Shown here: piece after piece, positions 21,872 to 32,073 of the stretch | Layout of the letters: each line of letters opens with the position of its first letter | How positions within the stretch are numbered: the stretch's first letter is position 1 | Source: Temnothorax longispinosus | Lineage: Eukaryota > Arthropoda > Insecta > Hymenoptera > Formicidae | Direction of reading: 5' to 3' | Length of the DNA: 64,000 nt | Assembly (NCBI RefSeq): GCF_030848805.1 | Contig: NW_027270080.1 | Span: 319,519-383,518, forward strand | Made by a program: the position numbers and the translations under genes | Notes under the pieces: generated by a model | What the model was told of the DNA's origin: nothing | Seen by the model: the letters and a program-made list of their open reading frames with translations, nothing else | Databases searched by the model: none

Positions 21872-21968
21872 AGGCGTGAAAACAACTGATTTCAAGTAGC
21901 CGTGAAAACAACTGATTTTGAATAGCCGTGAAAACAACTGATTTCAAGTAGCCGTGAAAACAACTGAT
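21872..21968. repeat. Tandem repeat of about 28 bp, 4 units
   Basis: The unit GCCGTGAAAACAACTGATTT is followed by alternating TGAATA or CAAGTA, so the array is really two copies of a 56-bp double unit. Confidence 0.8.
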
Positions 21969-22364
21969 TTTTTCTTAAATAATGTAATCGTATTTACAAA
22001 TATTGAAAATTGAAAAAAATAAAAAAATTAAAATTAAAAAAATTAAAAATATTTAAAAACAAAATTTTTAATTTAAGAAATAATTAAGAAAGAGGGATGC
22101 CAAGCGGATTCTAAATTACAATTTTTGAACATAAAAGTGGTTATAACTCGGAACGGCTCATTTCCGGACCTATGTTTGTATGAACTTTTTTGCTTGTTTT
22201 GGGTCCCGAATCACCTCCCGAAGTGGAGTAGGCGATTTTTCGGACACCCTGTATATATATATATAATAGTGTGAAATATGGATTTATATATTAGTTGTAT
22301 TATATACTATATGATAAAAGTTTATTGTTATCTGAAATATGGATGTACACAATGTAAAGTTAAT

Positions 22365-22532
22365 TGTATTATCTAAAATTATTTAGTACACAGGTTACAA
22401 TCAACTGGTATATTTTATAATATAATATAAAGTTGATAATATATATTATATTAATTATAATTATATCATCTTTATGTTATAAAATATACTAGTTGATTGT
22501 TAACTGTGTACTCATAATTTTAGATAATCTTT
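22365..22532. mobile_element. AT-rich foldback MITE
   Basis: Arms of about 70 bp start TTATCTAAAATTATTTAGTA and run through CACAGGTTACAATCAACTGG; the right arm is the complement ending TTTTAGATAATC. The centre is (TA)-rich. It lies inside the right part of the 7.5 kb element. Confidence 0.65.
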
Positions 22533-22904
22533 TGGACATCATTTATTCGTGCCGTTTAGATGCCATTTCGTTAATCTTTTGGACATCCATAAGACATCTG
22601 TTAAATGACAGCCATTTCTGTACAGCATTTTGGTATAGCAATTCGGTAACTTTACGTTGACCTATTGGCAACTGATACAGGTTGACCATATGTTGCCAAT
22701 TTGGTAAACGCTATAAGTTGCCTTACAGTTAGCATATGGACATCGACAGTTAGCGTACGGATATCCATTACGTGCCGTTTAAGTAATCATGAGACACAAT
22801 TTTGTTGTCAAAAAGGAATCTTTTAGCCAACTGAAAAGTCATCCTAGTCCTTTTTCGGTTAACTTTTAGATATCTTTTAGATATCATTTTGCTACCTGAG
22901 ATAT

Positions 22905-23149
22905 TACATACAGTCAATTCCAGTATTCTGATCTAATCGAGGAAGTCAACGGGAAGACAATGATGACGACGACGACGACGTTTCGTGGCGGTGGTTGATA
23001 GCGCGGCGCTTTTCGACGTCTTCTCGTGTCCTGTCTCGCGGCATGTATTCCTTGCACTCGCGTAAACTTTAATTTGCTCCTTCAGCCTCCTCGAGATTCG
23101 CCGCCATATTGATGATGCATGACGCGCCGCTTGACTGTTTTCCGTCTTT
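22905..23149 (+). promoter_or_regulatory. CpG-containing promoter-like block
   Basis: It contains a (GAC)n run near 22960-22980, then CG-rich words and GCCGCCATATTGATG. It ends where the GTCGAC repeat begins and lies upstream of the gene candidate at 23781. Function is inferred only from composition and position. Confidence 0.3.
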
Positions 23150-23421
23150 TTATAGTCGACTATTTAGAAGTCGACTTTTAGTCGACTTTTCGTCATTTTT
23201 AGAAGTCGACTAGAAGTCGACTTATAAAAGTCGACGGAAAGTTGACTTTTATAAGTCGACTATTTAGAAGTCGACTTTTAGTCGACTTTCCGCCATTTTT
23301 AGAAGTCGCCTATTTAGAAGTCGACTTTTAGTCGACTTTCCGCCATTTTTAGAAGCCGACTAGAAGTCGACTTATAAAAGTCGACTTACCGTCGACTTTC
23401 CGTCAACTGTGCTCTTAGGGT
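23150..23421. repeat. GTCGACTT-rich repeat element, copy 2
   Basis: Many AGAAGTCGACTTTTAGTCGACTT words in tandem and inverted order end with GCTCTTAGGGT at 23411-23421, the complement of the start of the copy at 11429. Confidence 0.75.
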
Positions 23422-23780
23422 TTGTTACTAAAAATTGAACAAAGACAAAGACCGTATTCTCGAGCCTGCCCTAATGATTTTCGTGTGCGACTTTCTATTT
23501 GAAAAACATTGAATTTCGCATGCGAGTTTCATGAAAACGATTCAAGAATAAGGCTCCAGAACGATCAGTATAAACTAGGCCAGAGTGAAGTTTCCGAATA
23601 TAGTCTTAAAGGCTCTCTACCCTATAAGGGTATTCCACGCTTTTAAACACTTTACCCGCCGTCGTCGCCGGTTTCATCACTCTCGTCGCCAATCCGTCGC
23701 CGATCACGTTGTCACCGATCACGTCAGTGAAATTACATTACCACCGAAATTTCATACTGAGGGAAATCGCGAAAGTACAA

Positions 23781-24717
23781 ATGGCAAATGTAAGTACTGT
23801 CTTTTCAATATATATTTCACATAATTTCACATAATTACAATGTTGCTATTTTTATTTTATTTTAGATGGATCTAAACGATAACGATTTCGCCGATTTCGC
23901 GCTAGAATTATCATTGGAAGAAAAATCAGCCACCGATATCGCTGCCAGACCCGTCGCTGCCGGTCCCATCGCCGCCAGACCCGTCGCCACCGGTTCCATC
24001 GCCGACCGTCCCGTCGCCGCCGGTTCCGTCGCCGACCGTCTCGTCGTCGCCGACCGTCCCGTCGTCGCCGGACCTGTCGCCGCTGGTCCCGTCGTCGCCG
24101 ATCGTGCCGCTGCTCATTTCGATGCCGAAGATGATAGACAAGGTAATATTAATATTATATATATTTAACAGAAAGTAATGATATATTCATGATATATTCC
24201 GCCAATAATTTGATTGCGATTGCGAAAAATATTACCCCAGCCAGAGTTTGAACCTGGAACCTCCCGCTATCTGTGCAGGCGTCGTCTTAATTCGACTACT
24301 GAGGCATGTGGTAACATTTATCGCAATAACAAACAAACATACCATCTTAATCGAAATTAATCCCAGGTAGCAAGCACTCGTCATTTTGACGTCAATTGAC
24401 GTCAAGAGACGTCAAAATGACAGACTTTTGACGTCAATTGACGTCAAAATGACGAGTGCTTGCTACCTGGAATAAATATCTTCTCGTTACATATATAAAA
24501 TAATTTAATTCATATTATATGTATTTAATTCATAAAATTTTTTATACAATATACATATTATTTTACAGTTCGAAGACCAAGAGGCAGAGCCGCGGGGATA
24601 CGACGGCAGAAGAAAGGTTCATGGCCTTCTTATACAGATTGTCATCACCCAATTACCATTGGGGTAGACGAGGCAGAGGCAGAAGTAGACGTTGAGAGCA
24701 ACAGGATTCTCGGACCG
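23781..24717 (+). CDS. Unidentified three-exon gene with Ala/Val/Pro repeat
   Basis: ATG at 23781 (MAN) is followed by a GTAAGT donor at 23790. Exon 2 (23866-24142) starts MDLNDNDFADFALELSLEEK and then has about twelve imperfect repeats of 5-6 residues such as ARPVAAGP, ending at a GTAATA donor. Exon 3 (24569-24717) restores the frame through a split Val codon and encodes a basic then acidic tail (RRPRGRAAGIRRQKKG, DEAEAEVDVE) to a GTATTT donor. The phases agree at both junctions, which supports a real gene. The next exon is not found; an LTR-like element starts 160 bases later. No homologue is recognised. The region is GC-rich at codon third positions, unlike the flanks. Confidence 0.5.
24216..24330 (-). 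mobile_element. tRNA-like SINE/MITE in an intron
   Basis: On the minus strand a tRNA-like body reads GCCTCAGTAGTCGAATTAAG then GGTTCCAGGTTCAAACTCTG, the second matching a pol III B box. Short inverted arms ATTGCGAAAAATATTACC and GGTAACATTTATCGCAAT enclose it. It sits inside intron 2 of the gene candidate. Confidence 0.5.
24363..24470. mobile_element. 108-bp MITE with CCAGGTAGCA tips
   Basis: The ends are CCAGGTAGCAAGCACTCG and its exact complement; the centre repeats GACGTCAATTGACGTCAA. The tip equals that of the 7.5 kb element at 15430-22898, so it is probably a non-autonomous relative. Confidence 0.75.
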
Positions 24718-24879
24718 GTATTTCATAAAATTTCATCATTTATATATCAAATATTTGTTTTAATAAAAAAATTTGTATCTCTTATATAAATAATTATTAT
24801 AATATAAAATATGTATGTATATTTTTTCTTCTTGGTGTATAATCTTTGTACATATATATATATATATATATATATGTAT

Positions 24880-26950
24880 TGTGACGTTGCGGCTCGCCGC
24901 ACCGTCGCGGCGCCCCGCCGCCGTCACAAGGCGCGGAATTTCGCGCCCAGGGACGGACCAGGGAGGCAACGACGAGATCTCCAGGGGTCGTATTTAATCG
25001 CGTTTCCGCATTCTGATTACCTTCTTTTGTTTTTATGCAATGTATACGCGCGGCACCTCACCCACACCACGGCAAACCTTCGAGGGAGTACTTGGCGAAG
25101 GAAATCAAGGACGATCGATAACCAAGGAGGGGTGGCAAACACGGAAGCAGCAGAGATCGCGGGCTGGCGAGAGCAACGCGGCAGGCGGGCGGCACGTGCG
25201 GCAGCGACGGACGAGGCCGCCGATAGCGGGGCCCCAAGCGCTTGGGTAAACACCCGGCTTCAGCAAATGATTTCCACAAAAACACCGACCCACGGGGTGG
25301 CTGGCCACCGCCCCAGGGTCAAACCGGAGGCACACCGGCACGAGCGAAGTTCCGTCCGCCGCTAAGGACAAAAATTTGAGGAGTCGCACGCCGCCGCGGG
25401 ACCGTTGCCCGCCCCCGAAGGATCTCGTATCGACAGCACTGCGCCGGGACACCGCGGGCTTGCAAGCTCGCGCCCGATTGGCTCGCGCGCCCCTCAGGAA
25501 GGGGTACCGTATCGATTCCGCAATCGAGCGGGTTTAGCGTTTCACTCTCTGATCGTCCGTCGGCGAGAAGATACGTTTTGATTAAGATACGCGATAGCCC
25601 ACCCCGAGTCGGGTATTTCGATCGTTATCTGGCGGATCGAGGATCGTTGGTGGAAGGCGACGGCGAGGAGCCCAGGAGGAGGCGTATCACCGGTGAGGTT
25701 GCCCGTAAATCGCGAAATGTAAAGCCACGACACCGCCCTCCGGTGCACGCTCTCGCTCGGAATGACGCATGTTAAGATCGAGTGTAATTTCGCGATCGAT
25801 AACGAGAGCGAAGGGCCTCGGGATGGTATCGTGGCCGCGGAACCGTGGTACAAGCGTTATGACGAATCCCTGGAGATCGTGATAGGCGCGTTAATGAGTT
25901 CGATATCGCGAGTATATTGCGTCGTCCTCGCGATCTTGATGTACGGCAGCATACGGGCCGGTACTTCGTAAATTGTATTACCGTTTCTTCGCGTCGGAAA
26001 ATTCTTGTGTTCTCGCGTCGGGTGTTAGCGTATCGATTGTGTTCGGATCTCGTTATTACGGGTTGCTAATGGTGTCAAACTCCCATTGGTGTCGATGGAG
26101 TCGTTACGTTGGGTTTGCTCTCGCGTTGAGAAACTTTCGTTCACAAGCCCCTTGCGTTCGGTATTCCTTGCGTTACGCCCTATGGCGTCCCGCCCTGTGC
26201 GCGATGACCGCGAATTTTGCGTTAGAAATAGTATTCCTTGTATTGTCACAAATCTCGACGCCTCCGTGTTGCGCCCATTTAGAAAATTCTCGTGTAGATT
26301 AAGATAGCCTGGCGATGGAATTCTCGTAGGGGCGTGGTGTTCACGCGCATCGAGCGTGGTGCACCACCATTTCGCGACATTTTTCGTTACTTTCGTATCT
26401 CGCGTTTAGTATTATTACTCTTAAGTGTTTGAGAATTGCGCCTTTCGTGCGCCTACAATAAGCTTTGCTTCGCGTATGTTTAATAGCCGCGTTAAAGATT
26501 GTTTCTGTGGAATAAATCCAGGCATCCCGCCACCGGCTATTCTTGATTTGTTATTGGCTTTATTTTGTGTTTGATTGAAGCCGGATGGATAAACTTTGTT
26601 ATTTTCTCGACAACCAGTACTCAATAAATGTTATTTTCTTTGTTATCTGACTGAGTATGAAATTAACGTGTCACCCCGCCGAATATCGCGCTGCCCTTCA
26701 TTAACCCCGCCCGTGATTAGGTCGAGCTAGCCGATCCCACGCACCTCCACACACTTCGTTTTGCGTCTCGTTTAGGTTTTCGCGATTTTGTGGACGCGAA
26801 TGTACGCGTCTGGCGCCCAACATTCGGAACATTTCGTGGAGTATCGGAGGTGCGAGGAAACCACTGGAGAGGCCTACTATCCCGCTCTCCTAAGTCCTTT
26901 TGATCCGGCACACGTCCCGGAGCGGTCCGGGAGTGCAAAAAGTCGTGACA
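24880..26950. mobile_element. 2.07 kb LTR-like element in a (TA)n tract
   Basis: It begins TGTGACGTTGCGG and ends GTCGTGACA, the TG...CA form of an LTR, with AT dinucleotide repeat on both sides. AATAAA occurs near 26620. The first 900 bases align in order with 35029-35965 (CCGTCACAAGGCGCGG, GAGATCTCCAGG, CACGACACCGC, GCTCTCGCTCGG). Several open frames of 60-180 codons on both strands reflect its high GC content and have no known motif. No gag or pol is present, so it is a solo LTR or a non-autonomous element. A target duplication cannot be separated from the repeat. Confidence 0.6.
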
Positions 26951-27041
26951 ATATATATACCAAACCATAACTATCTTACCAAGCAAAATCGTAAAATATT
27001 TAATGAAGTATTGTAATAACTCTTAATTGATCTCTCTTAAT

Positions 27042-27660
27042 AGGAATCAAAAAGGTGGTCGTGGTGGTTATCAACCACCTCCGAGATATTCAGATGACCA
27101 TAGAAATAGTAAGCGAACAAATAATAACAGTAACTCCACTATGTACTCGCAATATAACTGTGCTACTCATGCACCGCAGAACAAACCGCCGCGATTTCAA
27201 CGTAACCAGGAACCTCAATATTAGTATCAACACAACGGAGGCAGAGAAACGTATCAGAAGTCTTCTCAGCCGATTGATTGACAGAAATACGTTTGCTCAG
27301 TCGCGTACAAGTAACGTAAACGCCAGTGATAGCGGTAACGATACCAGAATCCAGACTGAGGGAAAGAATCTCGGTAGTAACAGAAACTTTAATCACCTCG
27401 AGCCCGAGGCCAGAAATAGGCATTCTTATGATGCTTCTTATAATAGGCATAATCGAGCTTAGCAAAACGGAAACCCTAAAGTATATTCAGCTAATACAAT
27501 TGAACAGAATTTTAAGAGTCAACCTAGATATCAGCCGAATAGTAACGTTGGGAATAGGATGGCCATGAATCCTAACATGCAAAAAAACGAGAGTAATTAC
27601 GGTAGCCACATCAACAGTACATGGGTATGGCAAGTAGGTAACAAGTGTATGGTTTTCTAG
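27042..27660 (+). pseudogene. TDRD3-like remnant (Asn/Arg-rich linker to start of Tudor domain)
   Basis: After an AATAG acceptor a low-complexity segment reads GGRGGYQPPPRYSDDHRN and then APQNKPPRFQRNQE. A KPPRFQR block before a long Asn/Gln/Ser-rich linker is typical of TDRD3, the TOP3B partner that binds methylarginine through a Tudor domain. After two frameshifts and a stop at about 27462 the linker continues to WVWQVGNKCM near 27625-27655, matching the first strand of the TDRD3 Tudor domain (W-x-G-D-K-C-M). The rest of that domain is absent. Identification rests on two short motifs in the right order. Confidence 0.45.
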
Positions 27661-27936
27661 TCAATTTGTGTATGTGTGAAAGATGCTTGAAATATTATAT
27701 ATATTTTCGTATCTCCTATTACTATAATCTTGACATAGTTTGTAAAATATTAATATTATTATAAAAACGATCTCTTTTATTTTATCATTTGATTTTATAT
27801 AGTTTTCGTGACTATCGAATTATAATGCATTATTATTATTTTATACATATATACATTATATTATTAATTATAAGTTATGTATTACTATTATTTCTAATAT
27901 AATTCATTTATATATAGATAATATGATGCTCGAATT

Positions 27937-28425
27937 GTGAGGACTTACTGGTTGAATCGCTTGTGCAATATACCTTTGGACCTGTGCGTCGAGATCTTGG
28001 AAATTACGATTAAGTACATATTAGGCAGCAAATTGAAAAACTCACGAACCAGACGCTTATATTACCTTCTAATTTACAAAATATACTATAAATGCCTGTG
28101 GTTGCATTTAGGCACTGTGTCAGAAAATGTGATTAAACGCATTAATCGATTAACAATGTATTTTGAAATGTTGTGTGACTGGCTCGTCAGTTTTAACAAT
28201 GAGTTTGTTACTTCCCATAAATTATCTATCAAGCAGAAGAACGTACGACATGGTATTATAGTGAAAAACTTGTTTCACTGTATCAGAAAATGCATGCACA
28301 GCAAAATTGAAAGTTACTCAGAAAACCATAATCTAGCGAAACTGTTCCCGCTTACATACGGCAACTGTGATGAACAAATGAATTATTATCACTTGATTCC
28401 TGCCAACAAAATAAATCCATTGTAA
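27937..28425 (+). CDS. Unidentified ORF of about 160 codons
   Basis: Not recognised. The frame is open from just after the TAA at 27919-27921 and has no ATG before codon 71 (MYFEMLCDWLV). The composition is normal for a helical protein, rich in Leu, Ile and Lys with several Cys, and the AT-rich codon use is that of ordinary insect genes. It could be a terminal exon. The frame shows no repeat or transposon motif, and the following ORF may belong to the same gene. Confidence 0.4.
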   Translation: MRTYWLNRLCNIPLDLCVEILEITIKYILGSKLKNSRTRRLYYLLIYKIYYKCLWLHLGTVSENVIKRINRLTMYFEMLCDWLVSFNNEFVTSHKLSIKQKNVRHGIIVKNLFHCIRKCMHSKIESYSENHNLAKLFPLTYGNCDEQMNYYHLIPANKINPL

Positions 28426-28493
28426 TACGATTGACCAGCAACTGGAGACTCTACTTCTGAAACACATCAAGAACATTAACTTTTTTCGAATTC

Positions 28494-28832
28494 ATGGCCG
28501 GGGAGAATATCAACGATAATGAGAACCCTACGATCTCACTACAAAATACTATTGTTATGGAGTGCCACTACTTTATAAAATTCATGAAACGGAATGAATT
28601 TTTGGTGACAAATGAGGATCTGTTTAACTGTCTGGAACAACTTACAAGTTCAAAGAAATCCGAGAAGTCTATTTTAACTGTTCAAGAACTCTGTAATGAC
28701 ATCGCCAAAGGCAGACCGCATGATGGTTTAAAAGAATTGATTAAACGGTATAAAGAGTGGGACTTGTCTACGTTGGATTTTATAAATAAGGGGATAGATA
28801 TGTTGAAAACTGACGATTTGTATGTTATATAA
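28494..28832 (+). CDS. Unidentified ORF of 112 codons
   Basis: Not recognised. ATG at 28494 (MAGENINDNENPTISLQ) opens an acidic, probably helical protein ending LKTDDLYVI. It starts 69 bases after the stop of the previous ORF, in another frame. AATAAA occurs at about 28847, just after the stop, so this could be the 3' end of a real transcript. Together with the ORF at 27937 it is the most gene-like sequence in the window that carries no transposon signature. Confidence 0.45.
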   Translation: MAGENINDNENPTISLQNTIVMECHYFIKFMKRNEFLVTNEDLFNCLEQLTSSKKSEKSILTVQELCNDIAKGRPHDGLKELIKRYKEWDLSTLDFINKGIDMLKTDDLYVI

Positions 28833-28869
28833 TGTATTACGTTGTAAATAAAATAGGCATGAATAGGCA

Positions 28870-29660
28870 TTATAGAATTTCAGATGACAGCAATGAAATA
28901 AACATTAAAGAGGTAAATTTTTATCGAATGTTTAGATAAAATTCTAGTAAAAATTTAAATTTTTTGCACTTATATTATATTCTAGTAGTGGGTTAATTTA
29001 AGACAAACCAGTAAGTGAGTTTTATGAAAAAATTGTTTAAATAAGAGATTCGGTGTTTTGGGAAACAGCATATTATGCAATACATTGATACATTATATTT
29101 TTTTTCTAAAATTGCGAAACATTTGCACGAGTAACTTCATTCGTATAACGAACTTTTTAAAGATACCCGGAAAAGATTTTCTTATATGTATATAATATAA
29201 TTATATACGATACGATTATACATAAATACCTGAACGCAATTTTATTTTTTATAATAAAACAATACGAATGCATTCATCTCTAATTACTTTTCAATTATTT
29301 TTATTGTGTATCATATATATATACACTGAGAGAAATACTTTTTTAATTATTAATATACCATGAGTTTAGACTTGATATCTTTGTCAGAAATATACAAATG
29401 TCAATGTAAATTCGTAATATTTAATAATAATATACGTAACTGTATAGTAAAAATACCATCAATTTATATGAAATTGTATGTATATTAAATGTAATGTCTT
29501 TGTAATTAACAAATTTATATTAATTATTAATATAAGTATAATCAATAATCTCAAATAAATTATTTCATTTGTCGAAATTGATAAAATATTTTACGCAAAC
29601 ATACATTTATTTATGACAAAGAAAGTCAATGTTATATTATTACTAATAATCTTTATATAT
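28870..29660. other. AT-rich stretch without gene
   Basis: Only A/T-rich sequence with short TTAATTATTAATATA-type repeats. A (TA)n microsatellite ends it at about 29655-29678. Confidence 0.6.
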
Positions 29661-29676
29661 ATATATATATATATAT

Positions 29677-29940
29677 ATGTCGTAGGGTTTGTTCCAGGTC
29701 CAAATTTTTTTTATAGTTGAACTGCATTTACAAATCTAATGTATAACGTTTACAAAAGGTTATTTTATTATGTATACGATATATCATAAAATAAATAAGA
29801 ATTTTATATGCGGTGGTTGTTTCCAGGTCTTTTTAATATACTGGCAATTTCCAGGTCTTTTTAATAAACTGGTAATTTCCAGGTCCTTTTAATAAACTGG
29901 TAACTTCCAGGTCTTTTTAATAAACTGGTGATTTCCAGGA
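29677..29940. repeat. Left inverted end with 28-bp tandem repeats
   Basis: It starts ATGTCGTAGGGTTTGTTCCAGG directly after a (TA)n tract. About 130 bases later come four tandem units of TTTCCAGGTCTTTTTAATAA plus CTGGTAA (29820-29940). The complement of the start lies at 34970-35000, so the two may be ends of one 5.3 kb element that encloses the MITE island. Confidence 0.6.
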
Positions 29941-30158
29941 CTTATAAATATTTAAGCAAAAGCTGTACAGGGAAAAAGTATATTATTATCTCATACATAC
30001 AAAAAATTACTAGTCTGGCCATACTTTTGATTAGTTCGCCATTTCTCGTTAAAAGCAAGAGAAACAGAAAAAGGAAAAGATATAAGAGAGGAAGAGAAAG
30101 CGATATGAATGTACAGAGATCCTTAACCAGAGATCGGACAGCAGTAAAACTTAAACAG
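29941..30158. other. Short stretch without recognised gene
   Basis: A purine-rich segment gives a 77-codon open frame with a Lys/Arg-rich middle (KSKRNRKRKRYKRGRES). There is no motif, and I treat the frame as chance. Confidence 0.4.
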
Positions 30159-30161
30159 TAA

Positions 30162-30327
30162 AGGCCATTGCACGTAACAAAGTTTTAGTCATAATCGTAA
30201 AGCCGTAAGAAAATAGACCAATCACACTCGATTATTCTTCGAGCTCAGGGAGAATAATCGACTGTGATTAGTCTATTTTTTTACGGCCTTACGATTATGA
30301 CTAAAATTTTGTTACGTGTAATGGCCT
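30162..30327. mobile_element. 166-bp palindromic MITE, TAA duplication
   Basis: TAA at 30159-30161 and 30328-30330. Arms start AGGCCATTGCACGTAACAAA. The core has GACCAATCAC in one arm and GTGATTAGTC in the other. Confidence 0.85.
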
Positions 30328-30465
30328 TAAGAAATCAACAGTATGGATTCGCTACCGCTTAGGGCCGTGCCTTAAGTTCTTGACTGTGATTGGCTGATTT
30401 GTTTACTGCTAACGTCTTACTGCTTAAGTTTTTCTATGTGCCCGGGCCTTATTCCTTTGATTGAC

Positions 30466-30600
30466 TAATATCCCATCTTGAGAGCTCCCACCTGGAGATT
30501 AACCATCAGAGTAATTCCGTTTTAGTTCCGTTCCGCTATTTCTCTCTCCATGGGGATGTAGCCTGACCATCCACTGCGCATCCACAGGAATACTTCACCT
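30466..30600. mobile_element. Partial MITE, relative of 33756-33917
   Basis: The words AATATCCCATCTTGAGAGC, AATTCCGTTTTAGTTC and CATGGGGATG match the right half of the complete copy. The left arm is missing. Confidence 0.65.
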
Positions 30601-30604
30601 TTAG

Positions 30605-30860
30605 GCTGGAATCTCATGGCACGCATTTTCCATGTAACGCATAACCGCGTAACCAATCAGAAGCGCGAATTTGCATAACCGAAAATGCGACTCCCGCCTT
30701 ATATTTACATCATGAGCGTAAGCATAGCATAAGACCGCTTGGACCAATGAGCATCTTATGTAAATTAATATGGCGACTTTATGCTGGATGCTCATTGGTT
30801 TAGCGGTATTATGATATGCATATGCAGCCTATGCAATTTTGTGTGCGATAGCTCTTACAA
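30605..30860. repeat. Worn palindromic MITE with inner palindrome
   Basis: The inner arms CATAGCATAAGACCGCTTGG and CATAATACCGCTAAACCAAT (complement) lie at 30715-30820 around GACCAATGAGCATC and its complement. Outer ends are diverged (TTTAGGCTGGAATC, TCTTACAATTA). AACCAATCAGAAG lies near 30651. Confidence 0.5.
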
Positions 30861-30863
30861 TTA

Positions 30864-31012
30864 GGCTGAGTTTCCACTGAGCGCGTCACGCGTCGCGTCG
30901 TTTGTCGTTAACCAATCTAGACATTCCGTCACAAATAATGTAATAAAATAAGATGTTTTGATTGGTTGCGATGGATGACGCGACGCGTGACGCGCTCAGT
31001 GGAAACTCAGCT
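30864..31012. mobile_element. 149-bp palindromic MITE, TTA duplication, family A copy 1
   Basis: TTA at 30861-30863 and 31013-31015. Arms start GGCTGAGTTTCCACTGAGCG and contain CACGCGTCGCGTC. AACCAATCT and GATTGGTT lie in the core. A second copy is at 33987-34136. Confidence 0.85.
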
Positions 31013-31230
31013 TTAAGGCATTACTTAAGACGGTCTTGAAATACGATTTGACTATGAATACCGGCCATAGCGTAACGTACTTCTCTCTCTAAAGTGTCCG
31101 GAATTACGGAGAGAGGAAAAGAAAGATAATGATACTTCTCTTTCTAAAGTGTCCGGAAGTACGGAAAGAGAAAAAGAGAGAGAAGATGGTTCTTTTTCTA
31201 ATGATTCTCTCCTCCGTACGCTATTTCTAA

Positions 31231-31402
31231 TGCCCGTATCACACTAGCACACTAGCGGCTTGCGGGCGCGATTGCGATTACGTCTGAAATTGCGATTCTA
31301 TCTCAGCCAATCAGAAAGTCACGGTCACGCACCTCTGATTTCCTGACATGCTGATGATCGCAATCGTAAACGCGGCCGCGAGCCGCTAGTGTAATATGGC
31401 CA
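31231..31402. mobile_element. 172-bp palindromic MITE, TAA duplication
   Basis: TAA at 31228-31230 and 31403-31405. Arms TGCCCGTATCACACTAGC and GCTAGTGTAATATGGCCA, with an inner GCGATTGCGATTACG partner. AGCCAATCAGA is in the core. Confidence 0.75.
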
Positions 31403-31414
31403 TAATACAGAAAT

Positions 31415-31812
31415 TATGACTACGTTTGCACGGCCCAATTCACGCCGAAGTTATAACATCAATGTTATAACTACTGATGTTAGATGCCGTGTAAACGCTC
31501 TTTTACGACGGAGTTACTACATCATGACTACGTTTACACGGCGGCTTATAAGCCGAAGTTATAACTGCCGTATACTATCCGATCCAAAACGTTTCTTCTT
31601 TTGATCATAATAAAAATTTAAATAAGAGCTTCTTTTAATTTTAAACTACACTTTCTAGTATGTATATATCAAAAGAGATTAATTCAAATGTTTAGAGTAT
31701 GAAAGAGGCTCATATTTAAGTAATCATATTGATAAGAAGAAGAAAAGTTTTGGATCGGATAATATACGGCAGTTATAACTTCGGCTTATAAGCCGCCGTG
31801 TAAACGTAGTCT
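31415..31812. mobile_element. Foldback element with nested or duplicated arm
   Basis: The main palindrome is 31531-31812: GACTACGTTTACACGGCGG, then CTTATAAGCCGAAGTTATAA, then GCCGTATACTATCCGATCC, and the complement at the right. A diverged extra arm (GACTACGTTTGCACGGC) at 31419-31501 precedes it. Confidence 0.65.
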
Positions 31813-31829
31813 ATGTAATAACTTAGTAA

Positions 31830-31912
31830 TTATGGCCCGCATTCATAATTGGATCTTAAATTTAATACCGTTTTAAGATGTTATGAATCAATCACAGAGC
31901 CGCATTAGCATC
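31830..31912. mobile_element. Half MITE related to 34339-34483
   Basis: GGCCCGCATTCATAATTGGA, TTTTAAGATG and AATCAATCACAGAGCCG resemble one arm and the core of the complete copy at 34339-34483. Confidence 0.45.
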
Positions 31913-31915
31913 TTA

Positions 31916-32073
31916 GGCCCGGTCTACAATCAGTCGTATGTCAGAGTCAGATGTCGCAACGTAGCCGATGGTCCAATAAGAGAATTTCTTTTTCGGAAAC
32001 GAATTTTCCTCATTGGACTATCGGCTACATTGCGACATCCGATTCCGACATACGACTGATTGTAAACCGGGCC
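31916..32073. mobile_element. 158-bp palindromic MITE, TTA duplication
   Basis: TTA at 31913-31915 and 32074-32076. Arms start GGCCCGGTCTACAATCAGTC. The core has GGTCCAATAAG and CTCATTGGAC. Its right TTA is also the left TTA of the next element, so the two are butted together. Confidence 0.85.

Larger units (their letters stand above)
21433..22251 (-). mobile_element. 819-bp TIR element of the DUF4817 family, flanked by TA
   Basis: The tips are CAGGGTGTCCGAAAAATCG and its exact complement, each preceded or followed by TA. Inverted arms extend about 140 bp. CAGGGTGTCC tips are widespread in insect DNA transposons. The interior keeps a fragment of an N-terminal helix-turn-helix on the minus strand and a 29-bp tandem repeat, and lacks any catalytic domain. 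Confidence 0.8.
15430..22898 (+). mobile_element. 7.5 kb transposon carrying transposase and DUF4806 genes
   Basis: The left end CAGGTAGCATTAATGTCAAA and the right end (complement of CAGGTAGCAAAATGATATC) form imperfect inverted repeats of about 35 bp that share the later AAAAGRTATCT words. Both ends have long subterminal stretches rich in GACATCT/AGATGTC and ATGCC words. The interior holds a transposase-like ORF and a DUF4806 gene on the plus strand plus later insertions. A 108-bp MITE with the same CCAGGTAGCA tips lies at 24363-24470. No target duplication is clear. I propose a CACTA/EnSpm-like element with an accessory DUF4806 gene; the superfamily is inference. Confidence 0.55.

Noticed and set aside
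23926..24141. Minus-strand Gly/Asp repeat ORF
   Set aside because: It is the antisense shadow of the Ala/Val/Pro repeat exon, whose splice phases favour the plus strand.
24232..24315. Possible functional tRNA gene in an intron
   Set aside because: Only the B-box region is tRNA-like; it is enclosed by the inverted arms of a small element.
24811..25365. 184-codon ORF at the start of the LTR-like element
   Set aside because: Begins in a (TA)n tract and has many overlapping frames of similar length in GC-rich sequence; the second copy at 35029 does not preserve it.
29820..29940. Possible CRISPR-like array (28-bp repeats)
   Set aside because: The units are directly tandem without unique spacers, and the genome is eukaryotic.
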